The notes under the pieces are model-generated. The model did no database searches and had not been told where the DNA came from. It worked only from the letters and a program-made list of their open reading frames with translations. A stretch of 64,000 nt of DNA from assembly GCF_047601385.1 (NCBI RefSeq), contig NZ_JASGJP010000001.1, forward strand, positions 1,922,001-1,986,000, given 5' to 3'. Made by a program: the position numbers and the translations under genes. Positions 42,505 to 51,067 of this stretch are shown one piece after another (the stretch's first letter is position 1; each line of letters opens with the position of its first letter). The DNA comes from Ottowia sp047601385 (GTDB lineage Bacteria; Pseudomonadota; Gammaproteobacteria; Burkholderiales; Burkholderiaceae_C).

Positions 42505-43869
42505 GCCCGGCGCCGGCGCCCGCCGCGCCGTGAGGTCGAAGCGGAACAGCCGGCACTCGATCGGGCCGTTCCACAGCGGCACGCGGCGCGTCTCCTTCAG
42601 GCGCAGGCGGCCGGGCAGCTTGAGGTCGGGCGTCAGCAGCCAGGCAGCCCAGCCGGCGTAGTGGCTCTTCCAGTGCGTGGCCAGGCGGGCGAAGAATTCA
42701 TCGCCAGCGTTGAAATGTTGGCCCCCACGCTCCCCCGCTTCGCGTGGTCCGCTGCCCCCCGAGGGGGCTCGTTCATCTTGGGGCGGCCCGGCGATGAACG
42801 CGGCGCCATCGCCCTGGAACGCCTCGCGCCCGCGCGCTTTGCTCCCAGCAAAGCCGGCGGCGGCGATGCGCTCGCCGTAGGGCGGGTTCATCAGCAGCAC
42901 GCCGGGTTGCGCCGTGGGCGGCATGCGCTGCAAGGCATCGCCGCCGCGCAGCTGCACGGCGCGGGCCACGCCGGCACGCTCGGCGTTGCGTTGGGCGAAG
43001 TCCACCATGCGGTGAGCGACGTCGCTGCCGAACACTTGCACGGGTGAATTTTTTGAATCATTTTGGCTTCCAGCGCCCGTCTGGCAAGCGCCGGCAGCTT
43101 CTTTTTTTATAGTATTCCACTGCGCCGCATCGAACGGCCGCAGGCGCTCGAAGGCGAAGCGGCGCTGCCCGCCAGCAGGCAGGCCCAGCACCAGCTGCGC
43201 GGCCTCGATGACGATGGTGCCGCTGCCGCAGCAGGGGTCGTACAGCGGCACGTCGGCCACGCGGCGCTCGGCCGGGCGCCACCAGCCGCTGGCGGCCAGC
43301 ATGGCGGCGGCCAGGGTTTCCTTCAGCGGCGCGTCGCCCTTGTCCTGGCGCCAGCCGCGCTTGAACAGCGGCTCGCCGCTGGTGTCGATGTACAGCGTGG
43401 CGTGCGTGGCCGACAGGTGGGCCTGCACGCGCGCGTCGGGCCGCTGGGTGTCGATGCTGGGGCGCACGCCGCCGGCCTGCTGGCGGAAGCGGTCGGCCAC
43501 CGCGTCCTTGATGCGCAGGGTGGCGAAGTTCAGGCTGCGCAGCGGGCTGGCCTGGGCGGTGACGTCCACGCGGAAGGTCTGGCGGGGGGTGAACCAGCCT
43601 TCCCACGGCACATCGGCAGCCAGCCGGTAGAGGTCATGCTCGTCGCGGTACGGCGCTTCGGCCAGCTCGATGAGGACGCGCTGGGCCAGGCGGCTGTAGA
43701 GGTTCAGGCGCAACGCCAGCGCCCAGTCGCCGCGCACGCGCACGCCGCCGCGTGCGGTGAGCAGGTCGTCGCCTACCAGGCCGGTGAGGCCGTGCACCTC
43801 GTCGGCGAGGAAGGTTTCTACGCCGCCGGCGCAAGGGAGGAACAGGGTGAGTTGTTTTTCGTTGGTCAC
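42493..43869 (-). CDS. THUMP-domain class I SAM-dependent RNA methyltransferase with two repeat-encoded insertions
   Basis: A 458-residue RlmL/YcbY-like 23S rRNA guanine-N2 methyltransferase (by family). THUMP region about 60-165 (DVPWEGWFTPRQTFRVDVTA); DPCCGSGTIVIEAAQLVLGL is the SAM loop; LLMNPPYGERIAAAG is the catalytic NPPY. Two foreign stretches: about 251-272 (EAAGACQTGAGSQNDSKN) from a class 1 repeat, before the FGSDV strand; and about 355-383 (FIAGPPQDERAPSGGSGPRE) from a class 2 repeat, after NPPYGER. Both are in frame. GTG at 43869 is the start. The family motifs remain intact. Confidence 0.85.
   Translation of the reverse strand: MTNEKQLTLFLPCAGGVETFLADEVHGLTGLVGDDLLTARGGVRVRGDWALALRLNLYSRLAQRVLIELAEAPYRDEHDLYRLAADVPWEGWFTPRQTFRVDVTAQASPLRSLNFATLRIKDAVADRFRQQAGGVRPSIDTQRPDARVQAHLSATHATLYIDTSGEPLFKRGWRQDKGDAPLKETLAAAMLAASGWWRPAERRVADVPLYDPCCGSGTIVIEAAQLVLGLPAGGQRRFAFERLRPFDAAQWNTIKKEAAGACQTGAGSQNDSKNSPVQVFGSDVAHRMVDFAQRNAERAGVARAVQLRGGDALQRMPPTAQPGVLLMNPPYGERIAAAGFAGSKARGREAFQGDGAAFIAGPPQDERAPSGGSGPREAGERGGQHFNAGDEFFARLATHWKSHYAGWAAWLLTPDLKLPGRLRLKETRRVPLWNGPIECRLFRFDLTARRAPAPGSDP
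42716..42806. repeat. Class 2 GC-rich repeat inside the RNA methyltransferase gene
   Basis: CCACGCTCCCCCGCTTCGCG then TGGTCCGCTGCCCCCCGAGG and TCTTGGGGCGGCCCGGCGAT match the intergenic tandem copies at 50880-51035. On the gene's strand it encodes FIAGPPQDERAPSGGSGPRE followed by AGERGGQ. Confidence 0.85.
43050..43120. repeat. Class 1 dispersed repeat inside the RNA methyltransferase gene
   Basis: TTTTTGAATCATTTTGGCTT then CCAGCGCCCGTCTGGCAAGC and GCCGGCAGCTTCTTTTTTTA. On the gene's strand it encodes KKEAAGACQTGAGSQNDSK. The frame is the one used by the antisense copy in thiL. Confidence 0.88.
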
Positions 43870-43926
43870 TCAATCACCTGTCTTGTGTTGGATGCGCTGT
43901 TGGCCGGGATGTGCGCCCGGCGGCGC

Positions 43927-43960
43927 ACCTACTTTCTTTGCTTCGCCAAAGAAAGTAGGT
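43927..43960. repeat. Perfect 14-bp hairpin repeat (CTACTTTCTTTG type)
   Basis: ACCTACTTTCTTTG and CAAAGAAAGTAGGT are exact inverted copies around a CTTCGC loop. GC-rich outer arms (CCCGGCGG and CCGCCGGGG) extend the symmetry. It lies between rpoN and the RNA methyltransferase gene. Similar hairpins are common between genes in Comamonadaceae and neighbours; this one may act as a terminator or mRNA stabiliser. Confidence 0.8.
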
Positions 43961-44012
43961 CGCCCGCCGGGGCGAATTCCCGGCCAGCGGCACTTCCAAC
44001 CCAAAGACCATC

Positions 44013-45569
44013 TCAGGCCGCCGCCCGCCGCAAGCTGGCCACCGGAATGCGCAGCCCCTCCCGGTACTTCGCCACCGTGCGCCGCGCGCAGTCGATCCCC
44101 TGCTCCTTCAGCATCTCGGCGATCTGGCTGTCCGACAGCGGCCGCGCCGCGTCCTCGGCCGCGATGAACTGCTTGATGAGCGCACGCACCGCGGTACTGC
44201 TGGCGTTGCCCCCCGCCTCGGTGCCGAGCGCGGAGCCGAAGAAGTACTTCAGCTCGAACGTGCCGCGCGGCGTCGCCATGTACTTGGCGGTGGTCACGCG
44301 CGAGATGGTGGACTCGTGCACGCCCAGCTCGTCGGCCAGTTCGCGCTGCACCATGGGCCGCATCGCCAGCTCGCCGTGGATGAAGAAGCTGCGCTGCCGC
44401 TCGACGATGGCGGTGGCCACGCGCAGGATGGTGTCGAAGCGCTGCTGGATGTTCTTGATGAACCAGCGCGCCTCCTGCAGACGCTGCGACAGCGCCTGGT
44501 GGCTCTCGCCACCCCTGCCGCCGCGCAGCGCGTTGGCGTAGAGGTCGTGCACGCGCAGGCGCGGCATCACGTCGGGGTTGAGCTGCACGCGAAAGCGCGT
44601 GCCGACGGCACTGACGATGACGTCGGGCACGACGATGTTGCGCTGCACGTCGGCGAAGGGACGGCCGGGCTTGGGGTCGAGCCGGGCGATGGCCTGCATG
44701 GCGGCGCGCACGGCTTCCTCGGACTCGCCGATGAGCTGGGCCAGCTTCTTCGCATCGCGCTTGGCCAGCAGCTCGACGGCGCCGTGCTGGGTGCAGACCT
44801 TCAGCGCCGTGGCCAGGCGCGCCTGCTCGTCGGCGCCCACGCCGCGCTCGGCCTGGCGGCTTTTCAGTTGCAGCGACAGGCACTCGGCCAGGTTGCGCGC
44901 GCCGACGCCAGCGGGCTCCAGCGATTGCAGCAGCTTCAGCGCCATCGTGAAGCGGTGCACCAGCTCTTCCAGCTGCTCCAGGTCGTCGCTCTCGTCGGTC
45001 AGGGTGGCGGCCAGCTGCGCCAGCGAGTCCTCCAGGTAGCCGTCGTCGTTGAGCGATTCGATCAGGAAGCGCAGCGCGGCCATGTCCTCGGGCGACAGGC
45101 GCAGGGCCAGGGCCTGGCGGTGCAGGTGCTCGGCCAGCGAGGTCTGGCCGCCGCCGCGCTCGCCGGGGTCGAGCTCGTCGTCGCCGTCGGCCGCGCCGGC
45201 GCCCCGCGCCGGCGCCTCGCCGCCCCATTCACCGTCGTCGGGCGAAACGTCGACGCTGCCGTCGCCGTCCCAGCTTTCGGCATCGAAATCGGCCTCAGAG
45301 CTTGCGGGATCAGCGTCGCCAGCTACGCTTTCAGTAGCGCTCTCGCTGGCGCGGTCGCCTTCGCTGACGCGCGTGTCGGCGCGCGACAGGCCGAACTCCT
45401 CGCGCGCGGCGCCGTCGTCGTCGCGCTCCAGGAAAGGGTTGTCGTCGAGCATCTGCTCGATCTCGCTGGCCAGCTCCAGCGTGGACAGCTGCAACAGGCG
45501 GATCGACTGCTGGAGCTGCGGCGTCAGGGCCAGGTGCTGCGAGACCCTGAGGGAAAGCCCGGGCTTCAT
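44013..45569 (-). CDS. rpoN: RNA polymerase sigma-54 factor
   Basis: Directs transcription of enhancer-dependent promoters (nitrogen, pili, others); 518 residues. Region I: MKPGLSLRVSQHLALTPQLQ then QSIRLLQLSTLELASEIEQM. An acidic linker (about 55-135) follows. The core-binding domain includes ESLNDDGYLEDSLAQLA, and the DNA-binding HTH is ELADELGVHESTISRVTTAKY. The RpoN box is ARRTVAKYRE. Residues about 76-96 (ATESVAGDADPASSEADF) coincide with a degenerate class 1 repeat within the acidic linker. It is downstream of lptB, as in most proteobacteria. Confidence 0.95.
   Translation of the reverse strand: MKPGLSLRVSQHLALTPQLQQSIRLLQLSTLELASEIEQMLDDNPFLERDDDGAAREEFGLSRADTRVSEGDRASESATESVAGDADPASSEADFDAESWDGDGSVDVSPDDGEWGGEAPARGAGAADGDDELDPGERGGGQTSLAEHLHRQALALRLSPEDMAALRFLIESLNDDGYLEDSLAQLAATLTDESDDLEQLEELVHRFTMALKLLQSLEPAGVGARNLAECLSLQLKSRQAERGVGADEQARLATALKVCTQHGAVELLAKRDAKKLAQLIGESEEAVRAAMQAIARLDPKPGRPFADVQRNIVVPDVIVSAVGTRFRVQLNPDVMPRLRVHDLYANALRGGRGGESHQALSQRLQEARWFIKNIQQRFDTILRVATAIVERQRSFFIHGELAMRPMVQRELADELGVHESTISRVTTAKYMATPRGTFELKYFFGSALGTEAGGNASSTAVRALIKQFIAAEDAARPLSDSQIAEMLKEQGIDCARRTVAKYREGLRIPVASLRRAAA
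45284..45343. repeat. Class 1-like repeat inside the rpoN acidic linker (degenerate)
   Basis: CGAAATCGGCCTCAGAGCTT then GCGGGATCAGCGTCGCCAGC and TACGCTTTCAGTAGC keep the outer parts and core spacing of the family. It encodes TESVAGDADPASSEADF, in the frame used by the other antisense copies. The match is weaker than for thiL or atuA. Confidence 0.55.
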
Positions 45570-45575
45570 CCGAGC

Positions 45576-45655
45576 CGCCGCCGGGCCGCCCCAAGGCGGC
45601 GAGCGCCCCCCGGGGAGGCCGCCAGCCAAGCGAAGCAGCAGAACGTGGGAGACAT
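45576..45655. repeat. Class 2-like GC-rich repeat between rpoN and lptB
   Basis: GCCGGGCCGCCCCAAGGCGG then CGAGCGCCCCCCGGGGAGGC share the GGGCCGCCCCAAG and CCCCCCGGGG blocks of class 2. It fills almost the entire 88-nt gap between the two genes. Confidence 0.6.
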
Positions 45656-45657
45656 GT

Positions 45658-46457
<800 letters not shown>

Positions 46458-46461
<4 letters not shown>

Positions 46462-47102
46462 GGGGCCGGCCCCGGCCCGGACAGCGCACCGGACGGCCGC
46501 AGCGGCACCGGCGCTGACGCGGCTGACGCGGGTGCCGACGCCGGCTTGCGCGGCGCCAGCACCGCCGTCACGCGCCCGCCCGCCGCCGCCGAGGGCGCCC
46601 CGGCCGCGCGCGTCGGGCTGTCCACCGTGTACACCTCGGTGAGGTTGTTGTAGACGATCACCGCGCCCTTGACCTCGTCCTGCAGGCTGGCGCCGGCCAG
46701 ACGGCGCATCTCGGCGCGGCGCAGGAAGCGCACGGTGTCGGTCTTGCCGTCGTATTCGATGGTCTCGCCCTCGCCCTCGATGAACTCGTTCAGGCCCTCG
46801 CGCTTCTGGCGGAAGAAGGCGCGCTGGCCGGGCTCGGCGAGCATAGTGCCGAACTGGTTGCCGGCGGCGTCCTGGCGCACCTCCAGCCGCGTGCCGCGCA
46901 TCACGATGCTGCCCTTGGTCACGACCACGCGGCCGGTGAAGGTGGACAACTGCTTCTGGTCCTCGTAGCGCAGCGCGTCGGACTCGACGTGCATCGGCTG
47001 GTCGCGGTCGGCCCGCTCGGCCCAGGCCGGCGCGGCAGCCAGCAGGGCAAGCAGCACCGCAAACAGGGCGCGGCCGGCGGTCGGGGTGACAGGAGGCTTC
47101 AT
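46458..47102 (-). CDS. lptA: LPS transport periplasmic protein LptA
   Basis: Periplasmic bridge protein for lipopolysaccharide transport; 214 residues. Signal peptide GRALFAVLLALLAAAPAWAE. DQPMHVESDALRYEDQKQLS, FTGRVVVTKGSIVMRGTRLE and KGAVIVYNNLTEVYTVDS are OstA-type motifs. The C-terminus is a Pro/Ala-rich tail. ATG 47102 has AGGAGG-like spacing only in reverse; the GTG at 47111 is an alternative. lptC, usually just upstream, is not here; the next gene is dsbA in the same direction. TACAAT at 47136-47141 (minus) is a likely -10. Confidence 0.9.
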
Positions 47103-47171
47103 GAAGGGCACGCTTTTTGCTTTTATTCCTGAACGATTGTACGTCCTGCCCCACGTGCGCCCACGTGCGAA

Positions 47172-47189
47172 GGCCCGCCGAAGCGGGCC
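47172..47189 (-). terminator. Hairpin with TTCG loop after dsbA
   Basis: On the minus strand GGCCCGC-TTCG-GCGGGCC is a 7-bp stem with a stable TTCG tetraloop, 28 nt after the dsbA stop. There is no long T-run. It separates dsbA from lptA. Confidence 0.5.
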
Positions 47190-47216
47190 GTTCGGAAGCG
47201 GAGTGGACCCAGCGGA

Positions 47217-47846
47217 TCAACCGCCCTTGCGGGCCTGCTCGATCAGCGTATTGGCGATGCGCAGCATGTTGTCGAAGCCGCTGGCCATCGAGCCGTCGGT
47301 GTAGTAGCGGCCGGCGATGCCCAGCGCCGGCGTGCCCTCCACGCCGTAGGCTTCCTGCAACTGCACGGCGCGGCGCAGCTTGCCGGCGACGCCGAAGGAC
47401 TTGTAGGCCTCCTCGAACTTGGCGCGGTCCACGCCCTGCTCGGCGATCCAGGGGAACAGCACCTCGGGTTTGTCCAGGCGCTTGCGCTCGACCTGCAGGG
47501 CGTCGAACACCTTGCCGTGCACGGCGCCGCCGGCCTTGCCCATGGCCTCCAGCGCGTAATAGATGCGCTGCAACGGCTCGAAGCTGCTCTGGAAGCCCAC
47601 GTGAACCAGGCGCACCGCCACGTCCTTGGGCGCGGTCTTCTTCCAGTTGCCGAAGACGGGCTCGAAGTTGCGGCAGTGCGAGCAGGCGTAGGAGAAGAAC
47701 TCGAGCACCTCGACCTGCCCGGCCGGCGCCTCGACCGGGGCGCGCTGCTTCAGCTCGATGTAGCCCTTGCCGCCCGGCTGGGCCAGCGCCGGAAGGCCCG
47801 GCAGCAGGGTGGCAGCGGCGCCCAGCGCGAATTCACGACGTTTCAT
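47217..47846 (-). CDS. Thiol:disulfide interchange protein DsbA/DsbL
   Basis: Periplasmic oxidase that introduces disulfide bonds; 209 residues. Signal MKRREFALGAAATLLPGLPA (possibly Tat-like, RRE). The active site is FFSYACSHCRNFEP, that is CSHC rather than the CPHC of E. coli DsbA. The cis-Pro loop is YGVEGTPALGIAG. It follows the SPOR-domain gene on the same strand. Confidence 0.9.
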   Translation of the reverse strand: MKRREFALGAAATLLPGLPALAQPGGKGYIELKQRAPVEAPAGQVEVLEFFSYACSHCRNFEPVFGNWKKTAPKDVAVRLVHVGFQSSFEPLQRIYYALEAMGKAGGAVHGKVFDALQVERKRLDKPEVLFPWIAEQGVDRAKFEEAYKSFGVAGKLRRAVQLQEAYGVEGTPALGIAGRYYTDGSMASGFDNMLRIANTLIEQARKGG

Positions 47847-47918
47847 GTGACTCTCTCTTAAAAGTACGGCCCGATGGAGCTTGCGCCCGGCGCGAAGTTC
47901 CCGCGCCGGAGTGAACGA

Positions 47919-48677
47919 TCAGCGCTGCACGCGCACGAGTGCCGAATCGAAGCCGTTGCCGTCCAGCCGCTCCTTCACGCGGTCGGCGGCGTCCTTGTTC
48001 TGGAACGGCCCGACGCGCACGCGGTACACGGTGCGGCCGGCCTGCTCGCGCTCGGTGACGCGTGCCTGCACGCCCATCAGCGACAGACGGGCGCGCTGCG
48101 CCTCGGCATCGTCGGTGGTACGGAAGGCACCGGCCTGCACGAAGTAGGTGAACGGATCGGCCGTGGCCGCCGGGGCCGGCGGCTGGCCGCCGGCGCGCGC
48201 GGCGGCGAAATCGCCCAGCGGGTCGTTGGACGAGGGCCGGATCTGCACCGCGGTGCCGGGCCGCGCGGTGGCGTCGACGGGCTTCTCGGCGGTGCGCGCG
48301 GCGGGTTTGCTGGCGGCGGCGCGCGGCGCCTCGACCTCGGCCGGCGCGGGCACGGCGGCGGAACGGTTGCCGGCCTGGCGGGTTTCGGCCGGCGCCGGGA
48401 TGGGCGCCGGCTCGGGTGCGGGCGCCACCGCGCCGCCCGCCGCGCCGCCGCCGGCGCGCGCGCCGTTGCGGCCGCGCAGCGGCGCGTTCGGGTCCCAGTC
48501 CTTGTTCTTCTCGGCCTCGGCGGCGTCCTGGCCGCTGGTGCGCGTGGCGTTCTTGTTGACGAACGGCACCGGCACCTTGGCCACGTAGATGGCCACCCCC
48601 AGCGCCACCGCCAGGCCGACCATCACCCCGAGGATGATGCCCAGGAAGGTGCCGCCGCGCTGCTTGATTCTCGTCAT
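47919..48677 (-). CDS. SPOR-domain protein (FtsN-like)
   Basis: A 252-residue bitopic membrane protein. One N-terminal helix (GTFLGIILGVMVGLAVALGV), a long Pro/Ala-rich periplasmic linker, and a C-terminal SPOR domain (FTYFVQAGAFRTTDDAEAQR ... YRVRVGPFQNKDAADRVKER) that binds denuded septal peptidoglycan. The argS-SPOR-dsbA order is usual in betaproteobacteria. It probably serves in cell division. Confidence 0.88.
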   Translation of the reverse strand: MTRIKQRGGTFLGIILGVMVGLAVALGVAIYVAKVPVPFVNKNATRTSGQDAAEAEKNKDWDPNAPLRGRNGARAGGGAAGGAVAPAPEPAPIPAPAETRQAGNRSAAVPAPAEVEAPRAAASKPAARTAEKPVDATARPGTAVQIRPSSNDPLGDFAAARAGGQPPAPAATADPFTYFVQAGAFRTTDDAEAQRARLSLMGVQARVTEREQAGRTVYRVRVGPFQNKDAADRVKERLDGNGFDSALVRVQR

Positions 48678-48696
48678 GATGGGAACTGCTACCGCC

Positions 48697-50400
48697 TTAC
48701 ATCTTGGCCGGGGCCGACACGCCCAGGACCGACAGGCCATTGTGCAATACCCGCGCGGTGGCGGCGACCAGGGCCAGGCGGGCGAGTTTCACGGCCTCGT
48801 CGTCCACCAGGATGCGCTCGGCGTCGTAGTAGCTGTGGTAGCTGGCGGCCAGCTCGCGCAGGTAGAAGGTGACGTCGTGCGGCGCGAAGTCCTGCGCCGC
48901 CGCCGCCAGCACGTCGGGGTATCTCGCCAGTTGCAGCATCAGCGCCTGGGCGGCGGGCGTGTCCAGCGGCGTCAGGTCCGCGCCGGCCAGGCTGGCGGCG
49001 TCGCCGCCCCAGCCGGCCAGCACCGAGCAGATGCGCGCGTGCGCGTACTGCACGTAATACACCGGGTTGTCATTGTTCTTCTGCACGGCCAGGTCGACGT
49101 CGAAGGTGTATTCGGTGTCGGGCTTGCGGCTGAGCAGGAAGAAGCGCACGGCGTCGGCGCTGGTCCACTCGATCAGGTCGCGCAGGGTGACGTAGCTGCC
49201 GGCGCGCTTGCTGATCTTCACCTCCTGGCCGCCGCGCACCACGCGCACCATGGTGTGCAGCACGTAGTCGGGGTAGCCGGCGGGGATGCCGACGTTCGCC
49301 GCCTGCAGGCCGGCGCGCACGCGGGCGATGGTGCCGTGGTGGTCGGTGCCCTGGATGTTGATGGCCTTGGCGTAGCCGCGCTCCCACTTGGCGATGTGGT
49401 AGGCCACGTCGGGCACGAAGTAGGTGTAGCCGCCGTCCGACTTGCGCCCGTCCGCCGTGGTCACGGCGGACTTTTTCATGACGCGGTCCTTGTCGTCGCC
49501 GTAGTCCGTGGTGCGCAGCCACAGGGCGCCGTCCTGCTCGTAGGTCTTGCCGTTGGCGATGAGGCGCTGCACCGTGGCCTCGACGCGGCCGCTGCTGTAC
49601 AGGCTCGACTCCAGGTAGTACTCGTCGAACTTCAGGCGGAACGCCTGCAGGTCCTTGTCCTGCTCATGGCGCAGGTAGGCGACGGCGAACTGGCGGACGC
49701 CGGCCAGGTCCTCCACGTCACCGCTGGCTGTGAAGGCGCGGTCGTCGGCCTGCACGGTTTTCCTGGCCAGGAAGTCGGCGGCGATGTCCTGGATGTAGTC
49801 GCCGTTGTAGGCGGCTTCGGGCCATTCGGCGTCGCCCGGCTTGAAACCCTTGGCGCGCAGCTGCACCGAGGTGGCCAGGGTCTCGATCTGCACGCCGGCG
49901 TCGTTGTAATAGAACTCGCGGTGCACCTGCCAGCCCTGGGTGGCGAACAGGTTGCAGAGGGCGTCGCCCAGCGCCGCCTGGCGGCCGTGGCCGACGTGCA
50001 GCGGGCCGGTGGGGTTGGCGCTGACGAACTCGACCATCATCCTCTCGCCGCGCGCGGGCCGGCTGCCGTAGCCGGCGCCGCCCGCCAGCACCTCGCGCAC
50101 CACCTGCTGCTTGGCGGCGGGCTTCAGGCGGATGTTCAGGAAGCCGGGGCCGGCGATCTCGATGGCGCTGACCCACTGCCGGAACGCCGGCGCGGCCTCC
50201 AGCGCGGCCTTCAGCTGCTCGCCGAGCTGGCGCGGATTGGCCTTGAGCGGCTTGGCCAGCTGCATGGCGGCGGTGCAGGCCAGGTCGCCGTGGGCGGCCT
50301 GCTTGGGGGACTCGAAGGCGGCCCGGGCGCCGGCGCCGGGCGATATCTGGTCCAGCTCGGCCGCCAGCGCGGCGAGCAGGTCGTTCTTGACGGATTGCAT
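48697..50400 (-). CDS. argS: Arginyl-tRNA synthetase
   Basis: Charges tRNA-Arg; 567 residues, normal length. The class I HIGH motif is ANPTGPLHVGHGRQAALGD, the KMSKS-like motif is VKISKRAGSYVTL. The N-terminal additional domain (MQSVKNDLLAALAAELDQIS) and the DALR anticodon domain (VYYVQYAHARICSVL onward) are both present. ATG at 50400. Confidence 0.97.
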   Translation of the reverse strand: MQSVKNDLLAALAAELDQISPGAGARAAFESPKQAAHGDLACTAAMQLAKPLKANPRQLGEQLKAALEAAPAFRQWVSAIEIAGPGFLNIRLKPAAKQQVVREVLAGGAGYGSRPARGERMMVEFVSANPTGPLHVGHGRQAALGDALCNLFATQGWQVHREFYYNDAGVQIETLATSVQLRAKGFKPGDAEWPEAAYNGDYIQDIAADFLARKTVQADDRAFTASGDVEDLAGVRQFAVAYLRHEQDKDLQAFRLKFDEYYLESSLYSSGRVEATVQRLIANGKTYEQDGALWLRTTDYGDDKDRVMKKSAVTTADGRKSDGGYTYFVPDVAYHIAKWERGYAKAINIQGTDHHGTIARVRAGLQAANVGIPAGYPDYVLHTMVRVVRGGQEVKISKRAGSYVTLRDLIEWTSADAVRFFLLSRKPDTEYTFDVDLAVQKNNDNPVYYVQYAHARICSVLAGWGGDAASLAGADLTPLDTPAAQALMLQLARYPDVLAAAAQDFAPHDVTFYLRELAASYHSYYDAERILVDDEAVKLARLALVAATARVLHNGLSVLGVSAPAKM

Positions 50401-50509
50401 CGGCGGATTTTAGGGGCGGCCCCGTCATCGCCCCGCCCGCGGCCGGCGTTATGCTGAGCAGTCCGTGATGACGGGCTACTCCCAAACCCCTCTCGTGCAG
50501 GAGCACACC

Positions 50510-50833
50510 ATGAAGACACTGCTTTCCGTGCTGGCCGCCGCCGGCCTCGCGCTCTCCGTCGCCGCCGCCCAGGCGCAGACCCCCGCCGCGGATGCGCCGG
50601 CCAAGGCGCCCACGGCCCAGCAAAGCAAGATGAAGACCTGCAACGCCGAGGCGAGCGACAAGAAAGGCGAGGAGCGCAAGGCGTTCATGAAGCAATGCCT
50701 GTCGGCCAAGAAAGCCACCCAGCAGGACAAGATGAAGACGTGCAGCGCCGATGCCAAGGCCAAGAGCCTCAAGGGCGACGCACGCAAGAGCTTCATGAAA
50801 GGCTGCCTCTCCAACGCGCCGGCAGCCACCTGA
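50510..50833 (+). CDS. PsiF-repeat family exported protein
   Basis: A 107-residue periplasmic protein. Signal peptide MKTLLSVLAAAGLALSVAAA...QAQ. Two tandem PsiF repeats follow: KMKTCNAEASDKKGEERKAF then MKQCLS, and KMKTCSADAKAKSLKGDARK then SFMKGCLS, each with two Cys. PsiF of E. coli is phosphate-starvation-inducible; function unknown. AGGAG lies upstream and a clear terminator follows. Confidence 0.88.
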   Translation: MKTLLSVLAAAGLALSVAAAQAQTPAADAPAKAPTAQQSKMKTCNAEASDKKGEERKAFMKQCLSAKKATQQDKMKTCSADAKAKSLKGDARKSFMKGCLSNAPAAT

Positions 50834-50855
50834 ACTTGGCTTGCCGCAGCCATCG

Positions 50856-50879
50856 AGCCCCGCCAGCGCGGGGCTTTTT
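50856..50879 (+). terminator. Intrinsic terminator after psiF
   Basis: AGCCCCG-CCAGCG-CGGGGCT followed by TTTT, 23 nt after the stop. A textbook stem-loop with a T-run. Confidence 0.85.
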
Positions 50880-51035
50880 CGTCGCCGGGCCGCCCCAAGA
50901 TGAAAAGGCCCCCTCGGGGGGCAGCGGACCACGCGCAGCGGGGGAGCGTGGGGGGACACGCTTCATCGCCGGGCCGCCCCAAGATGAAAAGACCCCCTCA
51001 GGAGGCAGCGGACCACGCGCAGCGGGGGGCGTGGG
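50880..51035. repeat. Tandem class 2 GC-rich repeats
   Basis: Two copies of about 75 nt. Each has CGCCGGGCCGCCCCAAGATG, then AAAAGACCCCCTCAGGAGGC or AAAAGGCCCCCTCGGGGGGC, then AGCGGACCACGCGCAGCGGG. They fill the space between the psiF terminator and the ChaN-like gene. This is the clearest reference for the family. Confidence 0.85.
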
Positions 51036-51067
51036 AGCATTTTCATGCACTGGCGTAGCATGGCGCG

